From Fomitopsis serialis (lineage: Eukaryota > Basidiomycota > Agaricomycetes > Polyporales > Fomitopsidaceae): a stretch of 64,000 nt of DNA. Below the pieces are notes generated by a model. It was not told the DNA's origin. It did not search any database and was given only the letters and a program-made list of their open reading frames with translations. Location: contig NW_025955163.1 of NCBI RefSeq assembly GCF_022376445.1, forward strand, positions 1-64,000, in the 5' to 3' direction. Positions within the stretch are counted from its first letter, which is position 1. Each line of letters starts with the position of its first letter. The position numbers and the translations under genes were made by a program. Below, piece by piece: positions 1 through 13,613 of this stretch.

Positions 1-2580
1 TCAGGGACACTGGGTGACATCCTCAGTAAACAACGGATCAAGCGGGATTTGGAGAATGCTCAAACTACGCAGGAGGGCGACGAAGACATAGAGGGGGATG
101 TTGAGGAGCATAAAGACACTGAGACGGGCGAGATCCAGTCGGCTGGTGCTGCTCAGCTAGCGGTTGAAGAGAAGGTGGACGTTGACGAAGTTGATGTCCT
201 GAGGAAGTTCGAGTCAAGCCCCGCTCCTGGACAGACAAGACTCGCGCCGTAAGGAGAAGGAGAGGGGCTCCGTCGTATCGAGGTTGAATAATGGCGAAGA
301 GGAAGTCGTCTTCAGAAACGATCCCGCACTCGCGGTGATGAGCAACATGTCCAAGCGAGCCAAAGGAGAAGAAACCAAAGCCGACGAAGCAGAACTCTAG
401 GCTGTCAAGCGCGACCTCTTCATTCCTACCGTGGTGACTGTAGGTAATTTTGCGAAGCTCCTGAAGGTTCCTCCGAATGTTCTGCGTCGGAGGATGATCA
501 GAGTGGGCATGGATGTGGAAGCCTCATATGAACATTGTACGTGCGCGGTGCATTGAAGCAACGCTTGTATGCTCAACCAGTCCTCTTAGTACTGACGTCT
601 GAGTACGCTTCGCTTCTGGCGATGGAATTCGGCTGGAATCCTGTCGTCAATGACGAAGCCGCTTTTGATATATATCCGCCGTGTGTTGCCAATCCTCGTT
701 TGATGTCTTCGATGTGCTCACCGTGCGCACAGGCCCCCTCACCCTCAGTCTTCAACCCTTCCGCTCCGCCACCGGTGGTGACCATCATGGGACATGTCGA
801 CCATGGTAAGACAACACTGCTTGACACGCTGCGGTCCGCATCCGTCGCGAAGGGCGAGGCGGGAGGCATCACACAACACATTGGTGCCTTCTCGGTCCCC
901 GTGCCTGCGAGTGGCAGCGGTGGTGATGCTCGAACGATCACGTTCCTGGACACTCCGGGGCATGCTGCATTCTCTGCTATGCGCGCCCGTGGTGCAGGGG
1001 TAACGGACATCATCGTCCTCGTCGTGGCAGCAGACGACGGTATCATGCCGCAGACGCGCGAGGTGATCGAGCTCATCAACAGGAGAACGTTGGAGTCGTC
1101 GTGGCTATCAACAAGATCGACAAGCCTGGCGCGGATGCGGTGGGTGCTTTCCCCATTGCATTCATTACTGTGACTAATTTAGTGCTGCAGAGCAAGGTTG
1201 AGCATGCTCTGCTAGCAGCGGGCGTGCAGCTGGAGACATTCGGCGGAGATATTCCCTCCGTGCAAGTCTCAGGCTTGACCGGGCAGGGTCTCGATCAGCT
1301 CGTCGAGACCGTTTCCGCCCTAGCGGAAATGCAGGATCTGCATGCAGAGCGTGAGGGTGCCGTACATGGCTATGTCATTGAGTCTAAGGTTCAAAAGGGT
1401 CTCGGGTAAGTAGACAGTTCCTGTCGGAAGCGCATCGGACGACTAATCGTATCTCAATCAGACCTGTAGCCACCGTGTTGGTTCTGCGGGGATGCTTGAA
1501 GCCGTCTGACCATATCATTGCCGGTCTGGCCAACGGCAAGGTACGCCTTCTGCATGATGCAAATGGGAAGTCCGTCAAGGCAGCCTACCCCGGAATGGCT
1601 GTTACTGTCTCGGGGTGGAAGGAACTTCCGAATGCAGGAGACGAGGTCTTGAAGGGATCCGAGTCGGAGATCAAGAAAGCGCTCGCGAACCGCGAGCGCC
1701 AAGCGGATCTGGAGGCGACGTTGGGCGACGTCGAGATCTTGAACGAGCAACGACGGCAGGATAGGGATCAGAAGGAAAAGGAGGAGGCAGCAGCCGAGGC
1801 TGGCGAGCAAATCGAAGAGGCCAGCAACAAGGAGAACGGCCCGAAGGAACTAAGACTGATCATTAAGGCGGACGTGAGTGGCAGCGCGGAGGCTGTCGCA
1901 GGTGCGCTGCAAGGGATCGGAAACCACATCGCTCGGACCAAGATCATCGCGACTGGTGTGGGCGATGTGAGCGAGTCGGATGTCATGAGGGCGAAGGCTG
2001 CGGATGGTGCGTGCAGCCAGTGTTCGTCCGGCAGATAATCTAATTTGTTATTCCCCTCTCCTTCGCAGGCATGATCGTCGCCTTTGCAGTCGGCGTCCCT
2101 CGTCCCGTCCAGAGCGTAGCAGCCTCTCAGCAGGTCCCATGGATCACTTCGACGATTATCTATCGCCTGATGGACGATGTGAAGGCGAAGGTCATCGGGC
2201 TGCTCCCGCCGATCATCGAGAAGCGCGTGACAGGCGAGGCAAACGTGCTGCAGCTCTTTGACATCCACATCAAGTCGAAACAGACGATGAAGGTCGCGGG
2301 ATGTCGTGTGACGAATGGCCTGGTGGAGAAGAACAAGATGGCACGGGTGATTCGCAACGGGGAGACTGTTTACGAGGGTACGTGAAGACTGGCTGCAGGG
2401 GGACATGGATTGACTGGTACTATTACAGGTCGTATAGAGACGCTGAAGCACCTCAAAAGGGATGTCACGGAGGTCTCCAAGGGCACCGAGTTCGGCATGG
2501 CCTTCGGATCCTTCAGTGACCTCCGCGAAGAAGACACAATTCAAATGTTCACACAGATAGAAAAGCCAGGCGTTCTATAA
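1..2580 (+). CDS. IFM1: Mitochondrial translation initiation factor IF-2 (5'-partial, split by frame breaks)
   Basis: GTPase that delivers initiator tRNA to the mitochondrial ribosome. The start lies left of the window. A charged linker (1-397) leads to an IF2-N-like segment (401-536), then the G domain: GHVDHGKT near 790, the switch region [18 protein letters not shown] near 950 and NKID near 1105. Domains II-IV follow to the TAA at 2578-2580. Introns visible: 537-589, 1140-1190, 1406-1461, 2007-2068 and 2378-2428, all GT-AG. Oddities: the frame changes near 225, an in-frame TAG sits at 398-400 (possibly an intron acceptor), and one base is missing at about 1081, where AAC-AAG-GAG has become AACAGGAG; the protein resumes at once in the next frame as [10 protein letters not shown]. 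Family assignment is firm; the first 400 bases are poorly resolved. The gene is convergent with the CHORD gene, with stop codons about 100 bases apart. Confidence 0.9.
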
Positions 2581-2683
2581 TAGTTGCACCATCAGTTGCT
2601 TAGAGTTACACATACATCTTCATTGTCTGGACTAGTCTACACAGTCTTGTAAGGCACGCTAATCCCGCTTCAATTTGCATTGA

Positions 2684-4078
2684 CTACGCCCCGGGCGGTG
2701 GCGATGCCGTCTTGATTTTGTTTTGGTCGTCTAAGATGATCGACTTTGCGCCGATCGTGCCCGTCCTGCCACCCACACCGAAGGTGATGTTAACGTTTCC
2801 CAAATCTCGGGCCGATTTCTCAAGCACTGGCCAGCTTCGCGCATCCGATTTACGCAGCTCCAGCTCGACCTGATAACATACTATACTTAGATTCATTGAA
2901 TGGGACAGCGACGTTCGCGGGAGACGAACCTTGGTACCATAGTATGTGAATGACGATGCCGATGGATCGACGGGCCCAAAGAGCTCAATCGATTTCTTGA
3001 ATCGCTTCGACGCAGGGAGGTAAAGGTCCAAGTGGATCTGTGAAAACGTACGGTCAGAAGACCATTCGATCGTTCACTGGCATGTATAGGTACACTTACG
3101 GCGTTCTCCTCGATCGTCACTGTACTGCGCTCCTTGTCTGCCTGCTTTGCGAAGACGGAGACGTGAACATCGGCCGGGGTCTGATAGTGGTCGATACGGC
3201 ATTCCGTGAATTGCTCCGCCTAACTCACGCGTCAGTGACCGGGCAAATGTTCTGTCGGGCGTGGGACATACAGAGGCTTCCTTGTCTTTGGGCACGAACA
3301 AGTGTCGACCGGTCTTGCATCCTTCAATCTTGAGGAATTCGTCGAATTCCAGCACGCGACGTTTACAGCACAAGTAACCCTAGCACAGAAGATAGAGCTC
3401 CGCCCGGTGCCTTGAGATGCCGCTACATACCTTGCTCCCTTCATGGAAGATCGGCTATGTGGACAATGCCTCTATGAAGATGTATACAACAAAGACGGAC
3501 TGAGGCAGAGGTACCTACCGCCTTGGGATGGTACGTACACGTCGCTCCGGGCCCATCACCCCTCCTGTTTGCCTCGTCGCTTTCATACAGAGTCTTGCAT
3601 CCGTTCCTTTTGCACTTTGTGCTAGGCGCAACAGACGCGCTGAGGTCGTCCTCTTCCTCCTCCTCGGGCTCGGGAGCTGCAGGCATTGGTGCGATAGAAG
3701 AAAGCGCGATCTGTTGAGGCGCAAGTGTGGTAGAGTATGTCTCCTTCCCGCCTGCCTGCGTCTCTGTCAGTTTGAGATTCGCGCCTGTGGATGGCTTGGC
3801 GGCGTCGGTTTTGGGCGCAGCGTCTGAATGCGGGCCATTCGTACATCCCTACGCAGGATGAGCGCAAGTTCGTGTGTATTATCGAGCTGAATGTGACGCA
3901 CCGGGATCTTCATGAACTCGTCAAAGTCGAGCACGGGTTTGTTCACATCCGAGCAACACGACCACGACTTGAGTCCTTCATGGAAGACCGGTGCGCCTGG
4001 ATGATAAGTGCAGCTGTCGCCCTTGTTCTCCGCAGAGTCGTACTCCTGGCCGCATCCTCGGTTGGTGCAGACAGGCAT
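2684..4078 (-). CDS. CHORD and CS domain co-chaperone (RAR1/CHORDC1-like)
   Basis: Zinc-binding HSP90 co-chaperone family related to plant RAR1 and animal CHORDC1/morgana. The ATG at 4078-4076 opens the first CHORD (MPVCTNRGCGQEY), followed by CTYHPGAPVFHEGLKSWSCC and DFDEFMKIP. An acidic, Ala/Pro-rich linker (about 3840-3650) leads to a second CHORD (CKRNGCKTLYESDE, CTYHPKA, then YLCCKRRVLEFDEF near 3380). A CS/p23 domain follows (LDLYLPASKRFKKSIELFGP near 3000), ending with ITFGVGGRTGTIGAKSII and the stop at 2686-2684. Several short introns interrupt it; I did not place every boundary. Domain order CHORD-CHORD-CS is that of the family. No break was noticed. Confidence 0.88.
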
Positions 4079-7000
4079 GGTGAGTGTAGGTGGCGAGTGG
4101 TAGTCGGCAGTGTCAGTGAGGATTGAGGAGGATGTCTCCGTCTGGCGCTGGCGCGTGCACAACGCGTGCAGGACGCGACGACTGCCTTTTACGGCATCCT
4201 CCCGATCGATCGAAGCTGCCAGAAGCTTCGCATGTGTTGGTCCGCCCCCGGCCCGGCATCCCGAGTCGGTCACTGTACATTCACTCGATTTGGAATTCGA
4301 CAACATTCATTCTTGTTCACTCCATTATTAGTATCCGTGTCTGATTTTCATCGTGCTGGGTTGGCTATGATAGCCAAGTTCTTGTCCTCGGGCCCCGCGC
4401 CCTTCAAACACATATAGGCGGAGTCCAGCTGGTTTGATATGGTATCACGCCGGACGCAGCGAACATCGACGGCCAGGCTGAGCCAGGCAGCCGGGACCTT
4501 GGCCACGGCGGCCCAAGCTGAGCGGCATATGTAGTGTCCTAATCACTGAGTACCAACGTACGCCGACCACCGCTCCTATACGCACTTTTTGTGCGAGGCC
4601 CAACGATGTGGATTTAGCTGGAATGGGAGAGCGAAGACGTGACTACTACTCATTATTTTGTACATGACGAATAGCTGCTATCATATTCGGTCTTAATCAG
4701 GCTGCGCGCAGATCTAGATGTGACAAGATTCTATGGGGAATGGTTTTTGATCACAATGCTTGAAATAATACGACGTCGGGCTTGCATAACCTGTACGTTC
4801 GCGGAGTGGATGGACATCACACAAATGAGGTTTAATGACATAACGCCGTCTCGCGGCTATCCCAGACATATATTCATGGTCATACAAAGTGTCTGATCCC
4901 GGGGGGCAGGATTAGGGCATGTTCCCGGGTTGTTGCCGGGGCGTGCGGACGACTTTAATATGCTATGTCGTCGCCAGAGAATCACCTACCTGACGGAGAG
5001 GATTGTTATGAGATAACTGAGCACCAAGCCTGAGCCAACCGCCCAGGAAACACTGGCATAGCGGTCAGCTCAAGCCTGAAGCCCGGCCTTAAAGGAACGT
5101 GTCTGCACACCCCTCACCTGTCGCATGATGGACGGTTCTTGAGCGCCCACGTGGCCGATATTCATGGCCATTGACATCCCGAAGGAAAGTAAGGAGTTCT
5201 GCCCACTCACTAGGGCCCGGGGCCCACCGCCCGTATACTGGAACACTATTTCTGAGTGTCCGCAGCAAAGCTACACCTGTTCTCGGAATGCACCTAGCTC
5301 AGTAAAGTGACAAAGATTCTCGGGTCAGTCGATAGAATCGCAAAAGGCCGCGAGTCCAGGGAAATTCACACCTGGAGATCACCCGCAGGGGTGCAGTGCA
5401 GATCGCCGTGCGCCAGGCATCTGGCCGGTCTGAGACCATCCCACCGCTCTCCGGGAGTGTGCACATTACCACGGCATGTGTCGCGACTGGTGTGCTGTGC
5501 ACCTGGACGTGGCCGAGCCCCGAGCTGTGCGCACGTCAGTGATCCGCGTTCAATACAGAAATTTCAAAGGGTACACATCTAGGAGCATGTAGTCCATGCG
5601 TTCGTGCGCACTGAATGTGGTGCTAGCCGTTGAGACCATGTAGCCTGGGAGCTGTGCCTTCCAGACGACGACGAACCGCGGTACGATATGTCACGCAATA
5701 AGATGAGACACATTCGTGCAGCACAAAGTTCCCCGTGTCCTCACAATGGTATTTGAAAAGACTATTGCGAACCTGAGCGGCGCCGAAGCATTACATACCA
5801 TGAGAATTTACCTGAGCGTCATTGACATCGATCTCGTCGCAGCGCCTAGTCGATGACCGAGAAGAGGGCTAAGTTGCGCGTGGAACACCCTTACGGCGGT
5901 GCTGTGCACAATCCCTGGCCCTGAAAAAATGCATGTTGCGTCAGTGTCGGGGCCACGGATGTAACGGGAGCATTATGTTATTGCGAAAGTACATTCGGCG
6001 GCGAGTCGTACCATCATGTAGCCTTGCCTTTCTAGTCAGACTCCATTTGGTCAATTCACCGGCGAGCATGGGGCGGACGTTAATGTTGTTCCGTCTCATT
6101 AATCTATTACGAGACGCCTGCAAAGGAGTATGTCAGGTACATGGTCTTCCTCAAGTAGCCAGCGTGATAATGATCACCAAGCGTGAAGCATCTCACGGCC
6201 CAGATTCCAGATTTGAGGTCGAGCGGCGCTCCAACGGGTTTGTAGGTTGTACGCGCTCGTTATAGGCGATGCATATTGTCATCGGGTTGGGACATCGCCC
6301 AGCATTGAGTTACTAGCCTAGGCGCACTGAGAACACCACCACTGATTAAGCGAGAAGCGCGTTAGCGTCCGTGTCGAAGTCGTGGCGCTGGGAAGAGGGG
6401 GGCCGCAGGTCAGATGACTACACGCGGCAAGGGCCTGCAAATGTTCGCAGGGTGATTGTCAGCAAATCGTACACAAGAACGACTGCGGACTTCACCGTTG
6501 TACGTGTAAGGCGAGGCGCTAAAGCTGATACGAAGGATGCGTGTTCTCCTACCCACCTGTCGGTAGTATCGTTGACGACGAGATTGTAAGGGCAGTTGGC
6601 TTATTGAGCAGAGGTGCAGTGGAGCTACGCAGACAGAGAAGGTCAGCCGTGCAATGCGCATGATGATGGAAGAACCCACACCCTGGATCGTGGAACTACT
6701 CCCTATCTTTGTGCATATCGAATGTCTACATTGCCACGGACAAGCGTGGCTTTAGAGTGGTAACACCCGTCTACGTACAGACGTCCGTTCTGGCACCGTG
6801 AGGCGAGGAACGTGAAAGAAATATGCAACGGCGACATGTTCACACAATATCATGGTGCCTGAAAAGCTCTCGCGCGGTAAACGAGTGCTATGTTGCGTAT
6901 TGTCACGTCTTCTGCCCATGTCCGACCGCTACAAACGCACCCATAATGGACGCCAGATCGAAAATCCTTGCCAGTTTCCGATGATTCTCTCCTGTTATCC

Positions 7001-9372
7001 GGGCATTGTGTGCATGTTCGAGGCGTCATGTCCAGTTCTGCCGAATGAAGTCCAGCTAGCCGAACAGAACAACGGCGACATCCTTCATGAATATTAGTAG
7101 CCGGATACATAAGTTGGTGATCCCCGGCAGTTCGAAGGACAGTAGCTGCGTTGTACCAACATTCCCAAGGAAGCTCAACCCTGAGTGGATGTTGTCAACG
7201 CACCTGCCATATGTTGTTTGTATGAAATGAGTCCGCTCAGCTTCTGTCGGATCGCCGCTGGGAGACCCTTTGCATCCGCCGCCAGCGTCATACGGAGTGG
7301 GCAAATTACAGGTCAGTAGCTCCGTCCAGTGATGTACTCACCGTTATCCTCCGCTGACCGGACGGACCGCTACAGACCATGCATCTCGGCACCACCTATT
7401 AATCTTCGCTGCATTGCCAACGAATGCGTGATCGTCTGTGCTCGTATCGGACGACACACGGCATCACAGCGGCGATGAGCGGAGAAATCTTTACAGACAC
7501 AGACCCGCCGTATTGTCGGGGATAGCTGGGGATAGAAGCTGCTTTAGGATGGGAACTGAGCCACTCGGGCGGGCGGGGATGCTGGCGCAAAATATGGGAT
7601 AAACGCAGAGCTTCGCGGAATTCGGGATCGAGTCGGCACCAATGGATATCATGAGATTCACAGGAAGAGGTGACCTAGCGCATCGCATCAGCGTCAATGA
7701 GATGGTGTATACACTAACGACTGAGTATGACTGGCAACCTGGGATGGGAAACCGATATTCGCTCCATATCATGGTTAAGTGTGAGACAACACCAGGACCT
7801 ACTGCCATGAAACCCCGGAAGACCCGTGTTTTCATCAGCACTGGCATAGGTTGCACCCGGATGGATCTGCTGTCATAACTTAGGACAACCCTAGCGCCAT
7901 CTGTCGTCGCAAACCTATTGAGCAGCCTTGTCCTATCGCTTCATGAATTCGAACGCCTCTTGGCCAAACACGAGTCCGAGTACCGTTTGCCAGTGCTTGG
8001 CGGATGGTGGTAGCAGGCGCTTCATGTATGGGAAGTGATGGCGACGCGGAAGGACATGTACATACATTACTGATTACAGATTTACAGTAGGCCACTGTGG
8101 CGCACATTGTGATGGTAGGCCCTCAGCTCAAACTCCGCCAAGTCCCGGTGACTCCTTATATGGAAGTAGATGGAAACGGTGCTGAGCCTGTTCTGAGTCC
8201 GTCGCCTTTCAAGACGGCGCATGCGCAACAGCGGTGATGAGCTGGCCTTAGTACACATCCCTTTTACGTCGGCCCTGTATTACAGTAAAAGTACAGACAT
8301 TGGCGCTGTCTACCGGCCAAATGGGTTCACGAGTACCTCAACAAGGATTTCCGAGTCGCAAGGACCGATATATCTCTCTGGATGCAATCACCATGGTTCT
8401 CCTGTGCACTGTGCAGATAGTCCGAGGCATCCTGACTGCAGGTGCCGGGGTCCGGGTGCGCTGCACTTGAATAGTTGATGGCCAGATCATGAACTCATCA
8501 TGGATCCCGGAATTTGGCCCTAGTAGGCGTACGGCAGCCATCCTAACGTTTGTGTCCCGAGACTCAAACCACCCCCCGCAATGTGGTGGCCAATCAGCGC
8601 TTGGATATCTTTCTTTTTCATGTAAACAAGGTTCATACGTACGTGTGACCCGTCAGTGAAGCAGAGGTGCTGCTCAAGCGCGCATGTTCCCTCCCGGCGA
8701 TGTAATGACTATGATGGGCTAGCTCGCAAACTGGAACGACAGCGAAGCGGAGTCAATCTTTGCTTCGACGTCTGCACCAGCACAACCGATCACTGGGGAC
8801 TCGAAGACCACTTCTGTAGCCGGGCTGTTTGGCTTAATGCGTGTCATTGATACCGTTTCCCCGTGTTCATGCTCATCGTTTGGAGCAGACCTCTCCCCGT
8901 CTTCCGCGGGATTTATTTGCAATGCGGACGGCTCTAGATCTGCATACATCCAACGGGCCAAACGCCAGGAACTTGCTGTCCAATAACATCAGAGTGAGGT
9001 CCACCCGGATACACTCCAAGCGGGAGAAGCGACGGCCAGGTCCAGAACGTTCGTACACAGATGCGGGGTTTTCAAGTGTGCGGCCTAACTTTGTTGTTAT
9101 GAGGGTGAATATTAGTACAGCTTTGAAGCGCTTCTGCTTTCTAAGTTACTTGATTTCCTCCATGGTCAAGCTTCAAAGCTTCAAGTTTGACCTCGGGGGA
9201 ACCTAGTCGCCAATGAGGCGGCCCAATTAATTGCCCCGGGCCCCTTCTCGGCCTTCGTAGCTATCGTAGTCTTCCAACAGTTCTGCGACCGATGTTTGAT
9301 GACGGTATCACCACGTCTCGCCTTATTGTGTACATGTACGAATCTACTTAACACAGGAATATATGTTGATCA
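4079..9372. other. About 5.3 kb with no recognisable gene
   Basis: Only short ORFs occur on both strands, none with a domain I recognise or with consistent splice sites linking it to a neighbour. The composition is mixed rather than AT-rich, so it does not look like an AT-rich, RIP-type desert. I saw no long terminal repeats, poly(A) tract or tandem array. It could be old transposon sequence, a long intergenic region, or contain small multi-exon genes like the one at 13.6-13.9 kb. Confidence 0.4.
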
Positions 9373-10650
9373 CTATGAGATACCAGGCCCAAATGCTTCC
9401 CATGCGAGGAAGCCCACCCCCCACGGGCCGACACGAGCCAGGGTACGAGATGCAGAATATAGCCGGCGACGAAGAGGTGTGAGGGACGTATCTTCATGAG
9501 GCGGGACATAGTGCGGGTCACGAAAGAATGAGAGCAGCCCATCCTGTCGAAGTCTATGTAGTACAATTTCTACAGCGGAATGCTTTGGCGACGGTGAAGC
9601 CACCCTATCTATGTGCACCACTTTTCTGGCCACGTCCCATGGTCTGCAAGCCACTTCATATGCCAATCCAGCAAATGCTCCGCCAGTCACGAGGGTGATA
9701 GCGTGAGCAGTCCTCGGAGCATGCCTACGCAGAGGCTCACTGGTACTCTGCCGCACCTCCGAAGTCTGGGTCAAACGGTACGTAGCCGCTTTCGCTTTAA
9801 TTGCAGCTCGTCTTGTCACCTCAAATATGGAAAAGAAGAGGGCAAAGCCTGACGCCGCACGGAGGTTTGAATATCAGGGGATACAACGCATGAAAGGTTG
9901 CCGTACCACATATGTCTTTGGCGCAACCCCAGGCCCATCCGTTCCAGCCACGCCCGGCCATTTCTCCGACGTCTCTCATCCAATCGCGGACTTGTCTTGC
10001 CTCGTGCACCTCTTCCAGTCGAGACCGTGTCAAAGGGGCTCTGGTACCTCGAAAAACCTCCTTCCACGCGTGAGACCACCCTCCAGCCGATGAAGAGCCC
10101 CCTTCGATTGCAAGACGAACATTCTCGGCGGGCGCTGCCACGATGGCTTGCATGCCGCCAGCAGCAGCGCCAGATATTGCAGCCGCTGTGATCGGGCTGT
10201 CTGGGAGATGGGGATCGAGAAGTTCGGAGACTTCAGAATACGTGGACCATAGCACATAGCCGAGGGCTCCATTGACGAGCATAGGAGGGATGAAGTGTTT
10301 TGGTATCACCATGAACTGCGAAGGTGTGTTAGCACCCAGCACGATTGAAACGTACTGAATCCCGCACCCCCTCCTGCTTGATCAACCACGACAGATACCG
10401 AGGCGAGAGCGACTGTCCGTGATGCAGTGCTAAATTCTTGAGGGTCTGCCATCCATTGACTAGGTGTCACTGCGTAAGCTTCGTCCGCGATAGGCCAATG
10501 GGCTGGTGACAAGTACTTACCTTTCGCTGGACGAAAGAGGCGTACAGGTCGTGAGAAGTACAGTGCAAGGCTACGGGTCGCTGTGCGAGCGAGTGCCGCG
10601 TAGAAGGAGTTCGCTTGCTCCTGAAGACCGTCTTGGGATATCGAGGACAT
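9373..10650 (-). CDS. Mitochondrial carrier-like membrane protein
   Basis: Divergent mitochondrial carrier family (SLC25-like) protein; the substrate cannot be told. The ATG at 10650-10648 begins MSSISQDGLQEQANSFYAAL. Splicing through three introns gives RPVRLFRPAK, VNGWQTLKNLALHHGQSLSP, FMVIPKHFIPPMLVNGALGY and then SPITAAAISGAAAGGMQAIV followed by APAENVR, a carrier half-repeat. The exon join GFALFFSIFEVTRRAAIKAK leads to a second half-repeat (TLVTGGAFAGLAYEVACRPWDVARK), and the protein ends near the stop at 9375-9373. The Gly-rich helix followed by a Pro-x-[DE]-x-x-[RK]-like element (APAENVR, RPWDVAR) is the carrier signature in degenerate form. The reading is intact across all splice joins I followed. 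It stands alone between two gene-poor stretches. Confidence 0.72.
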
Positions 10651-13613
10651 GCATTTGAGAGAGCGTGGACAGGTCAAAGTAGTGCTCGCCACGGCTGGGC
10701 GTCAGACAACGTGCACGGCGCGTCGGTGGCTCGGTGCCGATGGCATTGGGCGACGTCGTACTCCAGGCGGTGGCAGTCAGATCGCAATCTCGGCATGTTC
10801 CGCGCCCCGAGATCACGGGACGCCACCCACTCAACTGCGTGATATGAGTGCCTGCGGTCTGAGTATGTCTTGGACATGCATTCGGACGCAAGTCAGTTTT
10901 CGCTAGCATGCTCAGGCGATTATGAGTGGCACGGATCTTTTATTTCCCTCAGAAGGAACATTCCCATAATGCGAACATGGGATTTCATTGTTCAAGGCAG
11001 ATCCAAGGCATCGAGGAGTCATTCAGTGCGTCCACTGTCAACTGGCAGTTGCTACTTACCGACCGTTGAATAAACCTGTCTTAATGGTCCTGATTACTTC
11101 AATGTCAACTGCACTTTGGGATCTCCTCGGCGCATCGCAATACCCACAAATTGAAGAAACATCGCTTGCTACTAGTAAAGCCCTAAAGAGACGTACAGTG
11201 GGGAGCAGCGCCGTATAAAGAACGTGATATAATGTTCTAATACCGTATGTCCCCAATCGCGGAGAGCCTTTTAGTATGATCCGCAAGACCGCGTGCCATC
11301 CGACATTATACGAGTACATTGGATAGCTGGCGAGGCGTAACGAGTCAGCACATGAAATTATGACGCTTCAATCATTATAGGCAGACCTGGCCGTTGCGAT
11401 TCGCATCGATATATGCAAAACATCCTATATATTTGTTGCGAATTCACGTAAAAGGCGTCTGAGCATATATTGCTGTACCTAAATCATCGTTACTTACTGT
11501 TTTTTTGACCAGCAGAAACTCTACACGCACGACAGCAGTCATCTCGTACTCGCAGGCACTAGAACCGGCGCTGCAGTTCCAGACCCGTGTTCTCTGCAGA
11601 CGTGCTACATGAAATTATGCCGTATATGCTCTGAGTATGAGCGCTCACCAGTCACCGCCTGCGAGCTTCTGCTGACTTGACTAAAGCGTGGTCCGTGCAT
11701 GGGGCCAAGGAATCTACTATGTGCACGACTGTCAGTTTGACGCGTCGACAGCCCAGGCGGCGTCTCAAATACCCAGCGGTTGTGTTGGTCAATCCAGCCG
11801 CGGATGCACGCGCCTGCATTCACTCTCGGAAGGAGGTGGCGCCAGTCCGCACGCCATTGCAAAAATTTGGCCACTTGGTGAAGTACCTTCATATGTCAAC
11901 AGCATGAACCCTACCCGTGGATGCCGACAGCATGACAATGCAAAATATGACGATCGAGGCATCTCTGAAGCAACGACCCATGATTTCGGTGGAAGGAATC
12001 AAGGAACTGTACCAAATGAATAGGTGGCATGTGGAAGTTCCCTCGTAGCCGAGGTCGTGGCTCACGCAGCAGTGTGTACCTCACGGCTAGATGTCAAACG
12101 TGGGTTGACAGTGGGAATCTGCTCAAGAATAACAACGACTGTGTGTCGAGATGCAAAGAATGGTCCAGGCAGTAGGCGCATGTGGTCCTGAACGCACTGT
12201 CGACTTCGGCCATTGATTGCGTGTCGAGGACGATCGGTGCGATAAGACCCCATTCGGTACGAGCGGCCCTGCATTTTCTACTATGCCACTCGAGCAGCAG
12301 CCATGGGATTTCTCAGCGGAGCAGAATGTATTGTGTGAGCAAATGATCTCACGGCCGGCGGATACGACGGTTCCGTGCACGCGAGTCGGAGATCCTGTCT
12401 CGACGCATGCGACCAAGAGCGGATACAGGCGATATGTCCTCCAATCCCTTGTCGCGAGTTCATACGGTGAACTCGAGAGATGACAACGTAAATGAATGTT
12501 GCCACTCACCTTCACTGTCGACCTGCTCCCAGCACTACGATCACACTGCTGGCAGTGTCTCACGGTGCGGCGCAATTTGCATTCTGAAGCCGATAATTGT
12601 CGCACACAGCTCGAAGATTTTGCTCGACGTTGACTCGGCCATACCAAAAATTCGACGCAACCGATACAATAGGATATGCAAGATGAGTCAGAGAAAGCGG
12701 CCGGCGAGCTGTTACGCGGAAGAGATCTCGAGTGTCGATCTCGATCCCTGGGCTGGCTTTTACCACGTGGCGTGAGACCCATTTCGGCTCTTTCCTGTCA
12801 ACAGTTCAACTTGACACTTGCCTCGGCGACCACTGGCAATGGCTTGAAATGACCGCTGTACCTGTCCCCCTTTCACCGAAATAGTTGACAATGCTTCAAA
12901 CGGGCGAAGCCAATGCATACAAACATCCTCTGCACTACCACCCGAGGAAAGCAGGTGCGGCGCCGAAATTGTTCGCCAGTGTTCACTGTCGTTCACAGGT
13001 CGTTCATCCCGGTTGCGCCGGCTTCTAGCATGCAACGTTTGAGGAGCCCCGGACTAGATCAGTGTTCCTCTAATCGCCTGCCGATTATCTAGACATGTCC
13101 TCGGATCGGTATAAGTTGGGTATGAGGTTCCCGAGGGTTGGTCGCCAGTGACGTATGAGACCAGTAGTCTGATACGCGTGTCCCGCCTTCGGGGAATGAT
13201 TGGTTGATAGTGGCCACTTCATGTCGGTCGATAGTGACATACTCATTACATTGTAGCCCTCTACCCAAACCCAAACGCGTTAGGTGTCGACGCAGTCCAG
13301 ACCACTCGTCAAGCGCATGGTCATGCCACATGTACGTCCGATGTTGGGAATGGGGTGGCGAACGCCGCATGACTCAAGGTTGGGAGGCTGTCTTCTTCAC
13401 ACTGACATCAACAGCGAAGCCATACATTGCGCGAAGAAGTCCGTGTATTACAAGACAGTAGCCAACGTTCCAATCGATACATCTAGAGCCGGGAGAAGCT
13501 GATAGTCTATGGAAGAGGGATGGAAGACGAAATAGCTACAACCTATCGGTAAAGTCCCACAGTATGATGCTGTCCGATGTCCCAGTCTAGTCCGTGAGTT
13601 TTGAGTACGATAC
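10651..13613. other. About 3 kb without a recognised gene
   Basis: Both strands carry ORFs up to 219 codons (12123-12782, minus) that are Ser/Arg/Cys-rich and show no domain. A stretch on each strand at 11605-12023 looks somewhat protein-like but has no convincing splice partners. I see no repeats or transposon ends. Confidence 0.35.

Noticed and set aside
573..1079. 168-codon minus-strand frame
   Set aside because: Antisense to the IF-2 G domain.
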